Shown: positions 1 through 10,616 of the stretch, piece by piece
Layout: every line of letters starts with the position of its first letter
Position numbering within the stretch: the stretch's first letter is position 1
Assembly (NCBI GenBank): GCA_025200525.1
Contig: CM045758.1
Coordinates: 192,112,463-192,176,462 of the forward strand
Length of the DNA: 64,000 nt
Direction of reading: 5' to 3'
Origin: Camellia lanceoleosa
Lineage: Eukaryota > Streptophyta > Magnoliopsida > Ericales > Theaceae
Made by a program: the position numbers and the translations under genes
Notes under the pieces: generated by a model
What the model was told of the DNA's origin: nothing
Database searches by the model: none
What the model saw: the letters and a program-made list of their open reading frames with translations, nothing else

Positions 1-334
1 AAGTGCCTGGACGAGGTCTGGCCTTAACAACGTAAGGTCCCTCCCATTTGGTTTCCAGCTTGCCCTCAGCCGAATTTTAGTGGCAAGAGTTGCTTCGTTC
101 AAAACAAGGTCCCCCACGGCGAACTCCCTCGGTCGGACTTTATGGTTGTAGTGTGTTCTCATTTTCTGCTGATATGAGGCCCGCTTGACAACAGTAGTCT
201 CTCGGAGCTCTTCAATTAGGTCTAAGTCCGTCGGCTACGCCATTAGTTCTCGATTCGTGCGTAACCTCGGTAAGCGGTGATCGATTTCCATCGATGACCG
301 CCAAATCAGTATGTTAAGCGGAAAGGGGTCTGTC
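1..334 (-). pseudogene. integrase C-terminal part of the gypsy element, beyond the inserted LTR
   Basis: The minus strand encodes a continuation typical of gypsy integrase C-termini, including VRPREFAVGDLVLNEATLAT and SWKPNGREGPYVVKARPGT, with intervening frame problems. It is separated from the catalytic part by the solo LTR at 335-2760 and runs out of the window at position 1. Confidence 0.72.
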
Positions 335-2760
335 TGTGACAACTCTCACCTCTGATTACTGCTAAACTGTGACTGAACATGATAAGTAACTGATTAGGAT
401 GAAATCCTAAACTGATTGCATGAGTATGTTGCTTGATTGCATTTCTATCTGTTTATCAATTGATTGATCTGTTCATGTTGTAAGTTTTGAACTACAAATT
501 GAAAGCCTTATCGGCGGCCAAATATGAAATTGATTGGTATTTTATGCTAATTAGGATTTATGTGATTTTACGGTAGATTTAATTGAAATTTGATTTGGTG
601 TGATTAAATTAGATTAAACAAAGCTAAATCACATTGGTTCAAGTTATTTACGAAATTGCCATTGAGTGGATTGACTCAAAACCCACCCTTATTATGCCTT
701 ATACATTTTTGATGCATCATCTTCATTTCCTTTAGAGACCAAAAATGTGAGAGAGAGCTAGAGAGTTGGAAGAAATTGAGTTCACCTAGATTGGCTTGGA
801 AAATTAGAAGACTTGAAGAGAGACTGCATATTTGAGCCTTCTTACTTGAAATTCAAGACCTAAGGTAGAGATTTCATCCTCTCATTTGTGAATTTGAGTT
901 GTATCTTGCATGGTTCATGGTAATTTAGAGTTTAAAGTAAAGAATTGGTTTAAAGAGTTGAATTTGAGAGTGAATTCTTGCATGCATGTACATATTCTTG
1001 GATTTTGGAGTTGTTCTTCATGAATTTCTACATACATGTCCACATTTTTGTTATAGTCCATGAATTCACCATGTTTTTGAGCTAAAACTTGCATTTGGTC
1101 ATGTGTTAGTAGCTTTGAATTCAATTGAACACATGCATATTAAATGTACATATTGTTCTTGAAGTTTATTTGAAATTGGTGTTCTATTGGTTTACCTTTA
1201 GGCTTGATTTTACAAAATTGATCTTTGAAACATGTTGTATTATGGATTTTTAAGTATTTTCTAGAAAATTAGCCCAAAAGGATCGAGTTTGAGGCTTAAA
1301 TGCTTGAGTTTTGTGCTTGGGGATGAATCTGGAAATTCCAGATTTTGAACCCACGCTCGAGCTTAGGACTTAACGCCGAGCGCATTCTCTAAGTCGTGCA
1401 CTTCCACTCGAGCATGGAAAGTTGTGCTCGAGCGTGAAATGCATGTACCCAGAAGTTCTTGTGTTTTACAGTCCCCTTGAGCGAGAGAATTCATGCTCGA
1501 ACGAGGACCTGAGTCTCACGCTCGAGTGGAAGTCGAGCATCCGTCGAGCATGAATTGCATACATCCAAGATTTTTTCTAGCTTATATCCGCCGAGCGAAT
1601 GAAGTCACGCTCGAGTGGAGATCCTTTGTCTGCATGTCCGCTCGAGTGTAGAAAGCCATGCTCGAGCGAGACCCCTGTTTTCTGAAAATTTTGAAAAGTG
1701 TTTTAAAATACATCTTTGCATCATTTTTCCATTCTAGGCATTCCTAGGCCATGTTTAAGGCATCTTAATGAGGATACTGATGTAGAACCACACCGAGTCA
1801 AGATAGGGACTAAGTTGTTGATTCCTAAGTGTGTAATTTAGTGTGTTCGCTCAGAATCGCGGTAGGGTTAGCATCCGAGGACGCTCATTAGCTGCTTATA
1901 GCCCAATGCTCTGTGAGTAACAATGTTGTAAAGATATGTTCAATTATGAATATTTTCTGAATGATCAACTGTTCTGTTTACTGAAACGTTATTGTTTAAT
2001 GAATGAATGTTTGTCATTTTTGTAAATCAGATTCGTGGCATCCGTAGTAATTTCATCGTTATTGCATCATATTACCATCGCCACAGAGATCTTTGTCGGT
2101 TCCCATGTTTGGAACCACTATCAAGCATCGTTATGATGGACATCAACTAACCTCGTCTGTTAAGACCCTCAGCATCGTTTTGCTATAGGATGCACCACAT
2201 ATGATTGCTATGGTTTCGAAGTGACTGTTATGACTGTTTATTTACTGAAAGGACATTCATTCTTAACCTCTTTACACAACTGTTATTCACTGGGCTTTAG
2301 CTCACTGTTTATATATATATGTAGGTGTCCAGGCACCGGACCGAAGCTAGGAGCGTCAAGCTAAGCTCCTATTTTGTCAAAGCCAACCATTGTGCCTCAC
2401 TTCGAGGTTCCGAGTGCGTTAAAGCCAAGGCTTTTTTGGGGTGTTTTAGATTCCCCCTTTTACCTCTGTTCTGTAATAAATGTTGAGACTTGCACTGTAC
2501 TGTTATGGTAGGGATTTGGTCCCTAACCTGAATGTCTGTATATGATGTATGTATATACTGTTTTGGTTTTAAATGTAAATATGTTCCGAAAAGTCTTTTT
2601 GTATTTAGATTGTCCCAACTCATTGGACATTTTTTATTTACTGTTTTGGCTTTCGCCAGCCCCTTTACTCAGACATCGTTTTCATTAAGGTGCCTTCTGA
2701 ATCACGGATTACTAGCTGGTTACGGTGCTAAACCCATAGGGGCGGGTTTGGGTCGTGACA
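335..2760 (+). mobile_element. solo LTR (about 2.4 kb), family A, inserted in gypsy integrase
   Basis: It begins TGTGACAACTC and ends GGTCGTGACA. The same termini in reverse orientation bound the segment at 11247-13758, showing two copies of one repeat family. It contains no gag or pol and only one copy is present at the site, so a solo LTR formed by LTR-LTR recombination is the simplest reading. A distinctive block at about 1350-1670 contains some eight CTCGAG-type motifs. TATATATATGTAGGTGTCCA at about 2310 resembles a region seen in the other copy. The right flank CTCCG is expected to be the TSD, but the left flank has lost most of it. Confidence 0.75.
1350..1672. repeat. CTCGAG motif cluster inside solo LTR
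   Basis: About eight copies of CTCGAG or one-base variants (CTCGAA), mostly within GCTCGAGCG or GCTCGAGTG contexts, spaced 15-90 bp apart. Each is a short perfect palindrome containing CpG. Confidence 0.8.
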
Positions 2761-3465
2761 CTCCGTAGTGGGGGTTCGGGCGGTAGTGCGGTAGGCCCAG
2801 AGTACGTTTGGTAATTCTTCAGTCCAGAGTCCCTTAGCAGCTTCCAACTTAGTTTTGATGATCTTCAGAAGAAAACGGTTGGTAACCTCAACTTGGCCAT
2901 TGGCTTGGGGGTGACTTGAGCAAGAGAAACATGACTGGATTTGAAGCTTTGTACAAAATTTCCTAAACTTGGCATTGTCGAACTGTTTGCCATTGTCGGA
3001 GACGATGGCTTGAGGGATGCCAAATCGGCACACGATCGACTGCTAGATGAATCTGGTCGTGTTCCGTTCGGTGATTGTGGCGAGGGGTTCCGCCTCCACC
3101 CATTTAGTGAAGTAATCAATGGCGATGATTGCGAATTTGGTTTGGCCTCGGCCGGTGGGTAATGGGCCAACTAAGTCGATCCCCCATTTGGTGAATGGGT
3201 AAAGATTGCAGAGTGTGATCAGTTCTGTAGGAGGAGCATGAAGGATGTTGGCAAAATGTTGGCACTTATCACATTTAAGCACGAATTTAGCTGTATCTTG
3301 ATTGAGAGTATGCCAGAAATAACCGGTACGAAGTATTTTGTGGGCTAGTGACCTAGCAACCGAATGACTACCACAAATACCCTCATGGACTTCCCTTATC
3401 ACGTAGGTCGCTTGAGCAGGATCGAGGCATCGTAGGTATAGGCGTAAAAAGCCACGTTTGTACAA
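2761..3465 (-). pseudogene. integrase, N-terminal and catalytic parts, of the gypsy element
   Basis: 3465-3043 holds the HHCC zinc-binding domain (GICGSHSVARSLAHKILRTG ... CDKCQHFAN) and the first part of the DDE core (WGIDLVGPLPTGRGQTKFAI, IDYFTKWVEAEPLATITE). After a frame change, 3033-2761 continues with FGIPQAIVSDNGKQFDNAKF (second Asp) and SHPQANGQVEVTNRFLLKII (Glu), ending in RTTARTPTTE. It is then cut by the solo LTR at 2760. The remaining C-terminal part lies at 1-334. Confidence 0.85.
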
Positions 3466-3572
3466 AAGGCCGCTGATGAGAATGTAGTTGGATGACCAGG
3501 CCCTGATTTGGTGGCCTGCTGTTTGTCGTCTGGCAGTTCCCCCGTTGTCAAAAATAGAAAGATGTCGGCCGC

Positions 3573-4547
3573 CTATGGAATAGGTTCGTTTTGGAGGAAG
3601 TGGACTTGCTGCTGGTTTGGGGAAATAGCAAGGTAGGCCAAGTATTTGAGACGGACACCATGGCTGAGGTCTGACTGGTCTGCAGAAGCTAATTGAGCCA
3701 TTTCATCTGCCTTGGAGTTTTCCGCCCGAAGGATGTGCTTGATGTGGAAAGTGTTGAAGAGGCAAGCGAGGGGGAGTGCAATATCCCTATAAGCCCGCAT
3801 TATGTTTTCCTTGGCATCGAATTCCCCCGTGATTTGTCCGACAATGAGCTAGGAATCGCTGAACACTTGGATATGGCTAACACCAATATCTCTGGCTAGG
3901 TGGAGACCTGCTATCAATGCCTTATATTCAGCCTCATTATTGCTTGCGTCAAACAAGAAACGGAGAGCACACTTGAAATAACCACCCTCGAGGCGGTAAA
4001 GATGAGACCAGCCCCACTGTCTTCTTTGTGGGATGATTTGTCGACGTTGAGGGCCTAAGAGTGAGGGTCTTCTTTCTCAGTGTGGGGTTGGTGAGGCGAG
4101 GGGGGGGGCCGTGGTTGGAGTGGGATTAGTGAATTCCAGGATAAAATCGGCAACAGCCTGCCCTTTGATCGCCGTTCGAGGTCGGTAGGAGATGTCAAAT
4201 TGGTTGAGCTCGATCGACTATTGCATAAGTCTGCCGGATAACTCTGGTTGTTGCATTATCTTCTTCAAGGGTTGGTCAGTGATGACCACTATGGAATGGG
4301 CTTGGAAATAAGGACGGAGTTGTCTTGAGACGATAACCAAGGCCAAGGACATTTTTTCTAGCAATGGGTAGTTCTGTTCTGCGCCTCTGAGAGCCTGGCT
4401 AATGTAATAAACTGGGCGTTGTACTGAACCATCCTCCTTGATAAGGGCCGCACTGACTGCAGTGCTGGAGACGGCTAAATAGAGGAAAAGGGGCTCACCC
4501 GAGAGGGCCTGAGAGAGTAATGGGGGGTTGGTCATGCACTGTTTCAA
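3573..4547 (-). pseudogene. RNase H and second (archaeal-type) RNase H-like domains of the gypsy element
   Basis: 4547-4218 reads LFLYLAVSSTAVSAALIKED, RPVYYISQALRGAEQNYPLL and VVITDQPLKKIMQQPELSGR, the standard RNase H of Tat elements. Further on, 3800-3573 reads MRAYRDIALPLACLFNTFHI and AENSKADEMAQLASADQSDL, which corresponds to the second RNase H (aRH) preceding integrase in the Tat lineage. The part between them is interrupted by stops. The presence of the second domain is the main reason for the lineage call. Confidence 0.78.
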
Positions 4548-4802
4548 TTGTTGGAAAGCCTCTTCAAACTCGGTTGTCCACTCAAAAGTTTGCCGAAGAA
4601 CTTTGAAGAAGGGGAGACACTTGTCCGTTGCGTAGGAAATGAAACGGTTGAGGGCGGCGACGCTGCCAGTAAGCCTCTGAACCTCCTTAACTGTTCTGAG
4701 CGATTACATTTCTATCAAGGCCTTGATCTTTTTGGGGTTAGCTTCGATGCCCCACTGACTGACCATAAAACCCAAGAATTTCCTAGATCTTACGCCGAAG
4801 GC

Positions 4803-5595
4803 TCATTTCTCTGGATTGAGCTTCATTTGATACTTTCGTAGGGTGCCGAAGGTCTCTCGCAGGTTAGCCAGATGATCAGTGGAGAGTTTGCTCTTGACTA
4901 GCATGTCATCGACGTATACTTCCATGTTCCGGCCTATTTGATGATGAAAAACGGCGTTGACCAACCGTTGATAAGTGGCCTCAGCATTTTTCAACCCAAA
5001 TGGCATGACACAATAATAGTAGGTTCCCCGGTCGGCGATGATGGAGGTGTGTTCTCGGTCAAACGGGTGCATCAGAATTTGGTTGTATCCAGAGAAGGCA
5101 TCCATGAAGTTAAGCATTTGATGACCGCCCGTGGCGTCAATAAGCAGATCTATGCGAGGAAAGGGATAACTGTCTTTGGGGAATGCTCGGTTAAGGTCGG
5201 AGTAGTTGACACCGAGTCGCCATTTACCGTTGTTTTTATGACCAGACCACATTTGATAGCCATCTAGGGTAGTCCACGTTTTTGGTAAACTATGCATTGA
5301 TGAGCTTATTTACTTCAGAAGCGATAAGAGTATTGCGCTCCGGGTGAAAAATGCGTTGCTTCTGATGGAAGGGTCGAAAATGGGGCTCAATGCTAAGACA
5401 ATGGGTGATAACGGAGGGGCCAATACCCGGCATGTCGGAGTGGGTCCAGGCAAATACGTCATTGTGCTCAATTAGGAGGGCAGTAAGGTCAGCCTTGTCT
5501 TGGGAAGATAGTTGGCTGCCGATCTTGGCAGTTTTTGTTGGGTTGGTGGGATCGATGAGGATCTTGACAAGCTCTTCCATTGGTTCCTCGACCAC
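4803..5595 (-). pseudogene. reverse transcriptase domain of the gypsy element
   Basis: Two adjacent open stretches (5595-5290 and 5297-4803) in different frames cover the RT palm and fingers: DVFAWTHSDMPGIGPSVITH, then KWRLGVNYSDLNRAFPKDSY, QILMHPFDREHTSIIADRGT, YCVMPFGLKNAEATYQRLVN and the catalytic VYVDDMLVKSK. This enzyme would copy element RNA into DNA. A frameshift near 5290 and stops downstream break it. Confidence 0.85.
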
Positions 5596-6130
5596 TCATC
5601 CTCGTCTCGACGCCGAGCCCTTCAATGATCATAGCCTCCTTTAGCTTGACCTCTTTGAAGTGACGTAACATTCTTCGCCACGGCCCGCTTCTCCCTATCA
5701 GGCCGACCCCAAGGTTGGTGGGAAATTTGACGGCAAGATGGAAAGTGGATGTGATAGCTTGGAAAGCATTTAGGGTGGTGCGACCGAGAATGATATTGTA
5801 AGCAGAGGGACAGTCGACGACGAGGAAGGTGAGCAACTTTGTGGTCTGCTGTGGGTATTCTCTAATTGTGATGGGAAGATCGATGGAGCCGATGGAGGTC
5901 ACCCGATCTCCAATAAAGCCAACCAATGGGGTTTGGAGAGGGGATAGACTTTCTTCCCCGACCTTGAGTTGGCGAAAGGTATTTAGGAAGATAATGTCTG
6001 AAGAATTGCTGTTGTCGACGAAAACCCGTCTGACTTTGTAATTGGAGAGGAGGGAAGAGATGATGAGGGGGTCGTCATGTGGGTAATGGATGCCTATGTA
6101 GTTGGCCTCCGTAAAGGTGATGGGCTCCAT
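5489..6130 (-). pseudogene. aspartic protease domain of the gypsy element
   Basis: The reading frame contains DPLIISSLLSNYKVRRVFVD followed by NSNSSDIIF, which aligns with the retropepsin active-site region of Tat elements, where the usual motif is VDNGSSADILF. Here the expected glycine is replaced (VDNSNSSD), so the active-site triad looks mutated. PLVGFIGDRVTSIGSIDLPI and YNIILGRTTLNAFQAITSTF are the usual downstream motifs. The protease would cut the Gag-Pol precursor. The frame runs off into unrelated residues near its end, where the RT frame begins in another phase. Confidence 0.8.
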
Positions 6131-6192
6131 CCACTACTTGGGCTGTTTGGATGGGCGGTCCAATGTGGCAACTTCTTTGTCTGAGCCCTGCC

Positions 6193-7620
6193 TTATTTTT
6201 CTGAGTTTTGCCCGCTGAGCCGAGCGGGATGGTCCTCCACAAGCAAGCCCGCCAGTAATAACTCTGATCTCTCCAACAAGGGGGACGGGGTTATCTTGTA
6301 CTCGGGGTTGCTGTGGAGGGTGATCATGACCTGGTTAGGTTGTGCGAGTTGTCGAGGAGGGGTGCGCCGGCGGTTGTTTCTGATGGAATCAGTCCTTTGC
6401 CTCTGTTGAGGGCGGGCTTCCGTGAACCGACTGAGACGTCCCTGACGTATCATGCCCTCGGCTTGGTCTTTGAGGTTAACACACTCCTCCGTATTATGGC
6501 CGTGGTCCTGATGAAAGCGGCAATATTTGGACTGGTCTTGCCGGTTGGAAGGAGACCGTGACGGTTGGGGCCATTTTAGGGGATAATCTTGTTGAATCTG
6601 GTTCAAGACTTGTTCCATGGGTGAGTTGAGGAGGGTGTACCATTCGAACCGACAGGGCGGTCGGGTTGACGCCGACCGGTCGGCTCGGGGTGGTTGGTTG
6701 GTATACTGAGGTATTTGGTGAGTGTACTGGGTGCTTCTGGTTTCTGAGTCCTTTCTCTTCTTTTTGGGGGTCGGGTTTTTGGCTATGGGTTCTTGTCGGG
6801 CAGTTAGGGAATCTTCGGCGTTTATATATTTTTGGGCTTTGGAATATAGGGTTGCCATGAAGATCGGAGGGTTTTTGGAGAGGGAAAAAAGGAAATTAGA
6901 TAATCGTAGACCGGCCATGAAAGCCATGAGAATGACTTTGTCATGATTTTCTGCTACCTGCAAGGCTTTGGTGTTGGCGTGTGGCGAAGTAATGACTCTC
7001 CTCCGCTTGACTGGATGTTAAGGAGTTGAGTTACCAGACACCGTTGGCGCTGGGCACCAATGAAGTGGCTGAGGAAGGAGTCACCAGTCTTGGAAGGTAA
7101 AGACAAAGTCCGCTTGTAGTCGATTAAACCACGGGTGACCCTTAAGTGTTACGGGAAAGTCGACACATGATTTCATCAGGGAATACATGGAGGATCATAT
7201 GGGTCCTGTAGGTTTCCAAGTGATCGACTGGGTCCGTTGTACCGTCGAAAGAGTCAATAGAGGGCATTTTAAACTTAGGAGGTAGAGGTTTATCCCTAAT
7301 AGAGGCAACGAACGGTGAGTTGGCTGTGGTAGATGGTTTATGCTATATGTTCTGCATGACTCTTTGGAGCTGGAGTTTCATGGCTCGGAGTTTTGCGTCC
7401 CAGAGTGGAACGCTGTCACCACTTTAATATAGCGGGCTAGACATTCGGCCTCTCCTCGTGTGGGTGCTCGACCGATGGAGGTGGGACTCGGGGTGGGGGT
7501 TATATCTGGGGTAGGGGTTGCAAGCGCCCAAGTTGGGTGGATGAGGTCATTGGATAGTATGGCTCGTGGCTCGTTCTTGGTTGGGTGGGATATCTAGAGG
7601 TGGAGGAGGCATAGGAAGGT
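6193..7620 (-). pseudogene. gag (nucleocapsid precursor) of the gypsy element, frameshifted
   Basis: The longest open part (6963-6193, 256 residues) has the typical end of a plant gypsy Gag: a Pro/Arg-rich region, FEWYTLLNSPMEQVLNQI, and a CCHC-like stretch (YCRFHQDHGHNTEECVNLK). Upstream, between about 7330 and 6965, the minus strand still encodes the capsid part in broken frames (a stretch resembling PKFKMPSIDSFDGTTDPVDH). Gag would package the retrotransposon RNA in cytoplasmic particles. Frameshifts make it non-functional. Confidence 0.75.
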
Positions 7621-7865
7621 TTCTTTAGAGTATAGCATTAATCAGGGCTTGGTTTTGCTCAGCTAGGCGGTTAATTAATGTTGGTGAGCTCAAGGAAATA
7701 TCAGCGGGGTTGTTTGGATTGGGAGGGTGGCTTGGTAGTCGGCTACTTTGTGCTGAGGAGCGATGAATGTAGTTGTGACCATGCACCTTGGTGGGTGGCG
7801 GGAAGGGGTTATTGGAAAAGGGTCTCCGGCGACAATGAACACAACTGGCGCACGAAGCAAAATGA

Positions 7866-7885
7866 TTCCCATAGACGGTGCCAAC
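7866..7885 (-). other. primer-binding site of the gypsy element
   Basis: Immediately inside the LTR the minus strand reads GTTGGCACCGTCTATGGGAA. This closely resembles the TTGGCGCCGTCTGTGGGAA stretch that follows the 5' LTR in many plant gypsy elements and primes minus-strand DNA synthesis from a tRNA. It fixes the LTR end and the element's orientation. Confidence 0.65.
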
Positions 7886-8445
7886 TGATAATGCAACGAG
7901 TTCCGAATTGAACGGGTCATACTGATCTACGCTTTCCAAACCAGTGTCTGAGGTACCAAGCCCATTGAAGAACCTGCACAAGAGTTCAACGAGGAACGGG
8001 GAGTCCCCTAGCGAACCCTCCGATGAGCAAGTTAGAAAAAGAGATGGAATGTAGAGATAGATTAGAGATAGAAAGCTTAACCTTTTTCTTGTCTTCAATG
8101 CTTGCTTATATCCTCTGGTAATCATTTCGTTGTCCCTTCCGACCTATCATCTTGGTCGAAAGTCTATGCTCTAGCTTACCTTGTTCATGATGAGGCCGTT
8201 CTATCTCAACGAGGAGGGGTTATCGTAATAGATGATGTAACGGACTTCATTAATGGCTAATGTCCAGTGCAATAACTTTGTAGGATCTTTGTCTGTTTAT
8301 GTGGCTTGTCCTTATCTTGCCACATGTTTAGATGTCATTGGTTCTTAATGCCATGTTGAGCTCCAGCAACGTTGGACTTTAGTATTTGAATTATGTATTG
8401 GGTCCTAAGTGGTGGACTATACCCTTTATGGGCTTACCCGTGTCA
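7886..8445 (-). repeat. 5' LTR of the Tat gypsy element
   Basis: Read on the minus strand this 560-bp segment starts TGACACGGGTAAGC and ends TTATCA, so it has TG..CA ends, and it is followed directly by a GTTGGCACCGTCTATGGGA-like primer site. The partner LTR is outside the window, so the outer boundary rests on the terminal dinucleotides and the primer-site position only. Confidence 0.65.
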
Positions 8446-8542
8446 AATAATAATCAGGGATATAATAATGTCATTAACATCCTTTTACAATAAATAGTAA
8501 CCAAATGTGCCATAATATTTATCATATTTTACATTATCATAA
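8446..8542. other. AT-rich spacer between gypsy element and Pack-MULE
   Basis: Short AT-rich sequence with no coding signal. AATAA next to the gypsy LTR at 8446-8450 may be one copy of its TSD; the other would be outside the window. Confidence 0.4.
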
Positions 8543-8551
8543 TTTAATTTA
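8543..8551. repeat. TSD of Pack-MULE, left copy
   Basis: TTTAATTTA, identical to 10277-10285. The sequence is AT-rich, but a perfect match exactly at both inverted-repeat ends supports it. Confidence 0.8.
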
Positions 8552-9078
8552 GAATTAATTACCAAAAAGTCCTGTTTACATATTTGGTGGTAGCTTAGGT
8601 CCTATCAAAAAGTTTTTGAACCAATAAGTCCCATTCATAGGTAAAAAGACGTTTTGCCCACTGTGGTCCTTCCTTCACTGTGGTCATTCCTCCCGTCTGC
8701 ATATAATAGATAGAAAAGGGCCCCAACACACTAAAAAACAAAATGGCCACCACACTCCTTTCAACACGTGTCACTATTCCATTGTTTCAACACCCAATAT
8801 CATGCAAAGTGGACCATTGATCTTTCCTCTTCCACCCCCACCACAACCCCCACTCCCACCATACAAAAATTACACACACACGCTCTCTCTCTCTTTCACT
8901 CTCTCTCTCTTAAGTGTGCGCCATCAGAATTGGGTTCCTAAGGTTTGTTTGTTTGTTTCAAATTATAATTAATTAACCCTTTCTTCATTCTTCCTTTCTA
9001 TGGTTAATTCCATGATTCATAATACCACCAACCCACAAAAGTCTCTAACTTTCTCCCCAATTTTCTTACACTAATCCC

Positions 9079-9386
9079 AAACTGAGAATGTTCTCAATTT
9101 CAAAATTGAGAATATTCTCAATTTTCAAACAGAGAATGATTTCAGTATATAATTATCAAAATTAAAAAAAAGGAGTTAATTATCAAAAAGTCCTGTTTAC
9201 ATATTTGGTGGTAGCTTAGGTTCTATCAAAAAGTTTTTGAACCAATAAGTCCCATTTATAGGTAAAAAGACGTTTTGTCCTTTAATTTCAAAACTGAGAA
9301 TGTTCTCAATTTCAAAACTTGAGAATATTCTCAATTTTCAAACAGAGAATGATTTCAGTATATAATTATCAAAATTAAAAAAATTT
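9079..9386. repeat. internal duplication including a second copy of the MULE terminal repeat
   Basis: A block containing AACTGAGAATGTTCTCAATT, CAAACAGAGAATGATTTCAG and AATTATCAAAATTAAAAAA occurs at about 9079-9170 and again at about 9290-9386. Between the copies (9172-9290) lies a near-identical copy of the element's left terminal repeat (compare 8552-8660). This looks like a tandem duplication of the left end, or a relic of nested MULE insertion. Confidence 0.7.
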
Positions 9387-9584
9387 TGTTTGGCTTCTGA
9401 GAAAAGTATGAAATAGAAAAGAAAGATAATTCTGCAAATATTTTAAGAAATTTATAATTATCAATTTTGAGAAATTTCTTAATTTTTTCATGATTAAAAT
9501 TGAGAATATTATAAACTAAGAAGGTTTTCAATTTTAAAAAAATCTCCTCCCCTCTCTCTCTGTGCAAAAACAGGCTTGCCTCAC

Positions 9585-9732
9585 ATTCTATCATGATCTG
9601 CACCTCTAGACACAGTAGGAACGCTAATTGCTCTCTCGAGCACTGGAATCGCCTCCTTAAACCTTCTCAAACTACAATAAATCGCCGCGACGACGTGCAA
9701 GCTCATCGCTAGATCCAAGCACTGGACGGCGA
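9585..9732 (-). pseudogene. captured fragment of a kinesin light chain-related (KLCR) TPR gene
   Basis: On the minus strand a roughly 49-codon open stretch reads LDLAMSLHVVAAIYCSLRRF, then KEAIPVLERAISVPTVSRGA and DHD, before running into non-coding sequence and a stop. Plant KLCR proteins, which link kinesin-1 and microtubules to the cell cortex, have a TPR segment of this form (LAMSLHV-AAIYCSLGRF-EA-PVLERAI-VP---RG-DHA). I recognise it by motif. GC content is much higher than in the surrounding AT-rich element, which fits gene capture by a Pack-MULE. No start codon, splice structure or remaining TPRs are evident, so it cannot encode a full protein. Expressed antisense it could act on the parental gene, but that is inference. 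Confidence 0.75.
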
Positions 9733-9880
9733 GGGATCGGTGATGTTGTTTTGGGGTTTATGGGTTCGGATCGGTCGGAATTGGTTCGGATCTGGTGGTT
9801 GTTTTCATCGGGAATTGCGATTCGGAGCATCGGAGCTTCCGATGGCGTTTTGACTGAAACTAGGCCCGATATAGTTACTA
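9733..9880. other. GC-rich segment adjoining the captured fragment, origin unrecognised
   Basis: This stretch (GGTTCGGATCGGTCGGAATT and similar) is GC-rich compared with its surroundings and probably belongs to the same or another captured sequence. A plus-strand reading frame (9751-10062) crosses it and then runs into TA and GA microsatellites. I see no protein family in it. Confidence 0.4.
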
Positions 9881-10100
9881 CTCAAGAAATGCAGAACCCA
9901 GATAAGATCAACCTATATATATATATATATATGGATAAAGAGAGAGAGAGAGAGAGTGTTATGGAGACGGCATTAAGAGGGGTGACTAAGCTAAAGATTA
10001 GAACTTGCCACCATTCTCAACTGTCAATAATGGTGTGTTTGTGTGAGGTGAGAGAACCGTGAGGTGTGCGTTATTACTGTTGTGGTTAGCTTCAGAGAGA

Positions 10101-10108
10101 GGAAGAAA

Positions 10109-10151
<43 letters not shown>
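10101..10151. repeat. (GA)n microsatellite
   Basis: A long uninterrupted GA run inside the Pack-MULE near its right end. Related GA/CT tracts occur at 8880-8910, 9940-9955, 14202-14233 and 20941-20975. Confidence 0.85.
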
Positions 10152-10154
<3 letters not shown>

Positions 10155-10276
10155 GAGGGGGTTTGGATGGGTATATTGGTCTATTAAAAATTAATGGGAC
10201 TTGAAGGAGCAAATAATTTTATCTAGGACTTAATGGAGTATAAATTCATAAAATGGGACTTGTAGGTAAATGCCCC

Positions 10277-10285
10277 TTTAATTTA
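10277..10285. repeat. TSD of Pack-MULE, right copy
   Basis: TTTAATTTA directly after the terminal inverted repeat ending GGTAAATGCCCC. Confidence 0.8.
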
Positions 10286-10607
10286 ACTTATGATAGTTAA
10301 AATCTTATAATTTTGATCAGATTTTAATGTCAATTTGCCATCAACTTCAACTTATTGTTATCCTATGTTGGTTAAAGTATTATATATAAAATTTGCTTAC
10401 GTTATTATCCCATGTTGCTTTCTGTTACAGTTTAGTGTAAATTTATTAAAGATTTAGTTGAAGCCATTATTTATTTATTTATTTACTAAAACTTGCTTAA
10501 CGTTCCCTACAATTTTTTCCAGAGTGATGGATATGATTTGCAATTTTTTTTCAACTATTCAAGGGTTGGTTTGACAATTCTCCTCTCATTTTAAAACAGG
10601 TACAATA
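10286..10607. other. AT-rich intergenic spacer
   Basis: No open frame with coding character and no recognisable repeat ends. Nothing further seen. Confidence 0.6.
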
Positions 10608-10616
10608 CAATTTTAC

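Larger units (their letters stand above)
1..8445 (-). mobile_element. Ty3/gypsy retrotransposon, Tat lineage, degenerate, left end outside window
   Basis: In minus-strand order the sequence shows a 5' LTR (8445-7886), a primer-binding region, gag, protease, reverse transcriptase with the YVDD box, RNase H, a second RNase-H-like segment, and integrase with HHCC and DDE motifs. Order and motifs (SHPQANGQVEVTNR, AYRTTARTPTTE, WGIDLVGPLPTG) are those of plant Tat-type gypsy elements, which carry an extra RNase H domain before integrase. Each domain lies in a short open stretch separated by stops or frameshifts, so no polyprotein can be made. The integrase is split by a solo LTR at 335-2760; positions 1-334 encode the integrase C-terminal part. 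The 3' LTR would lie left of the window. Confidence 0.88.
8552..10276. mobile_element. Pack-MULE with captured kinesin-light-chain-related gene fragment
   Basis: The element is bounded by perfect 9-bp direct repeats TTTAATTTA (8543-8551 and 10277-10285), the TSD size of Mutator-like elements. The two ends form imperfect inverted repeats of about 105 bp: the left starts GAATTAATTACCAAAAAGTC, the right end reversed starts GGGGCATTTACCTACAAGTC, and both continue with spaced AGTCC and AAGTCCCATT blocks. There is no transposase. The interior holds a gene fragment (see 9585-9732), CT/GA microsatellites, and an internal second copy of the left terminal sequence at 9172-9290. It would need an autonomous MULE to move. 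Confidence 0.85.

Noticed and set aside
9751..10212. Frames on both strands over the right part of the Pack-MULE
   Set aside because: They run through TA and GA microsatellites. Only the minus-strand KLCR-like stretch has protein-like character.
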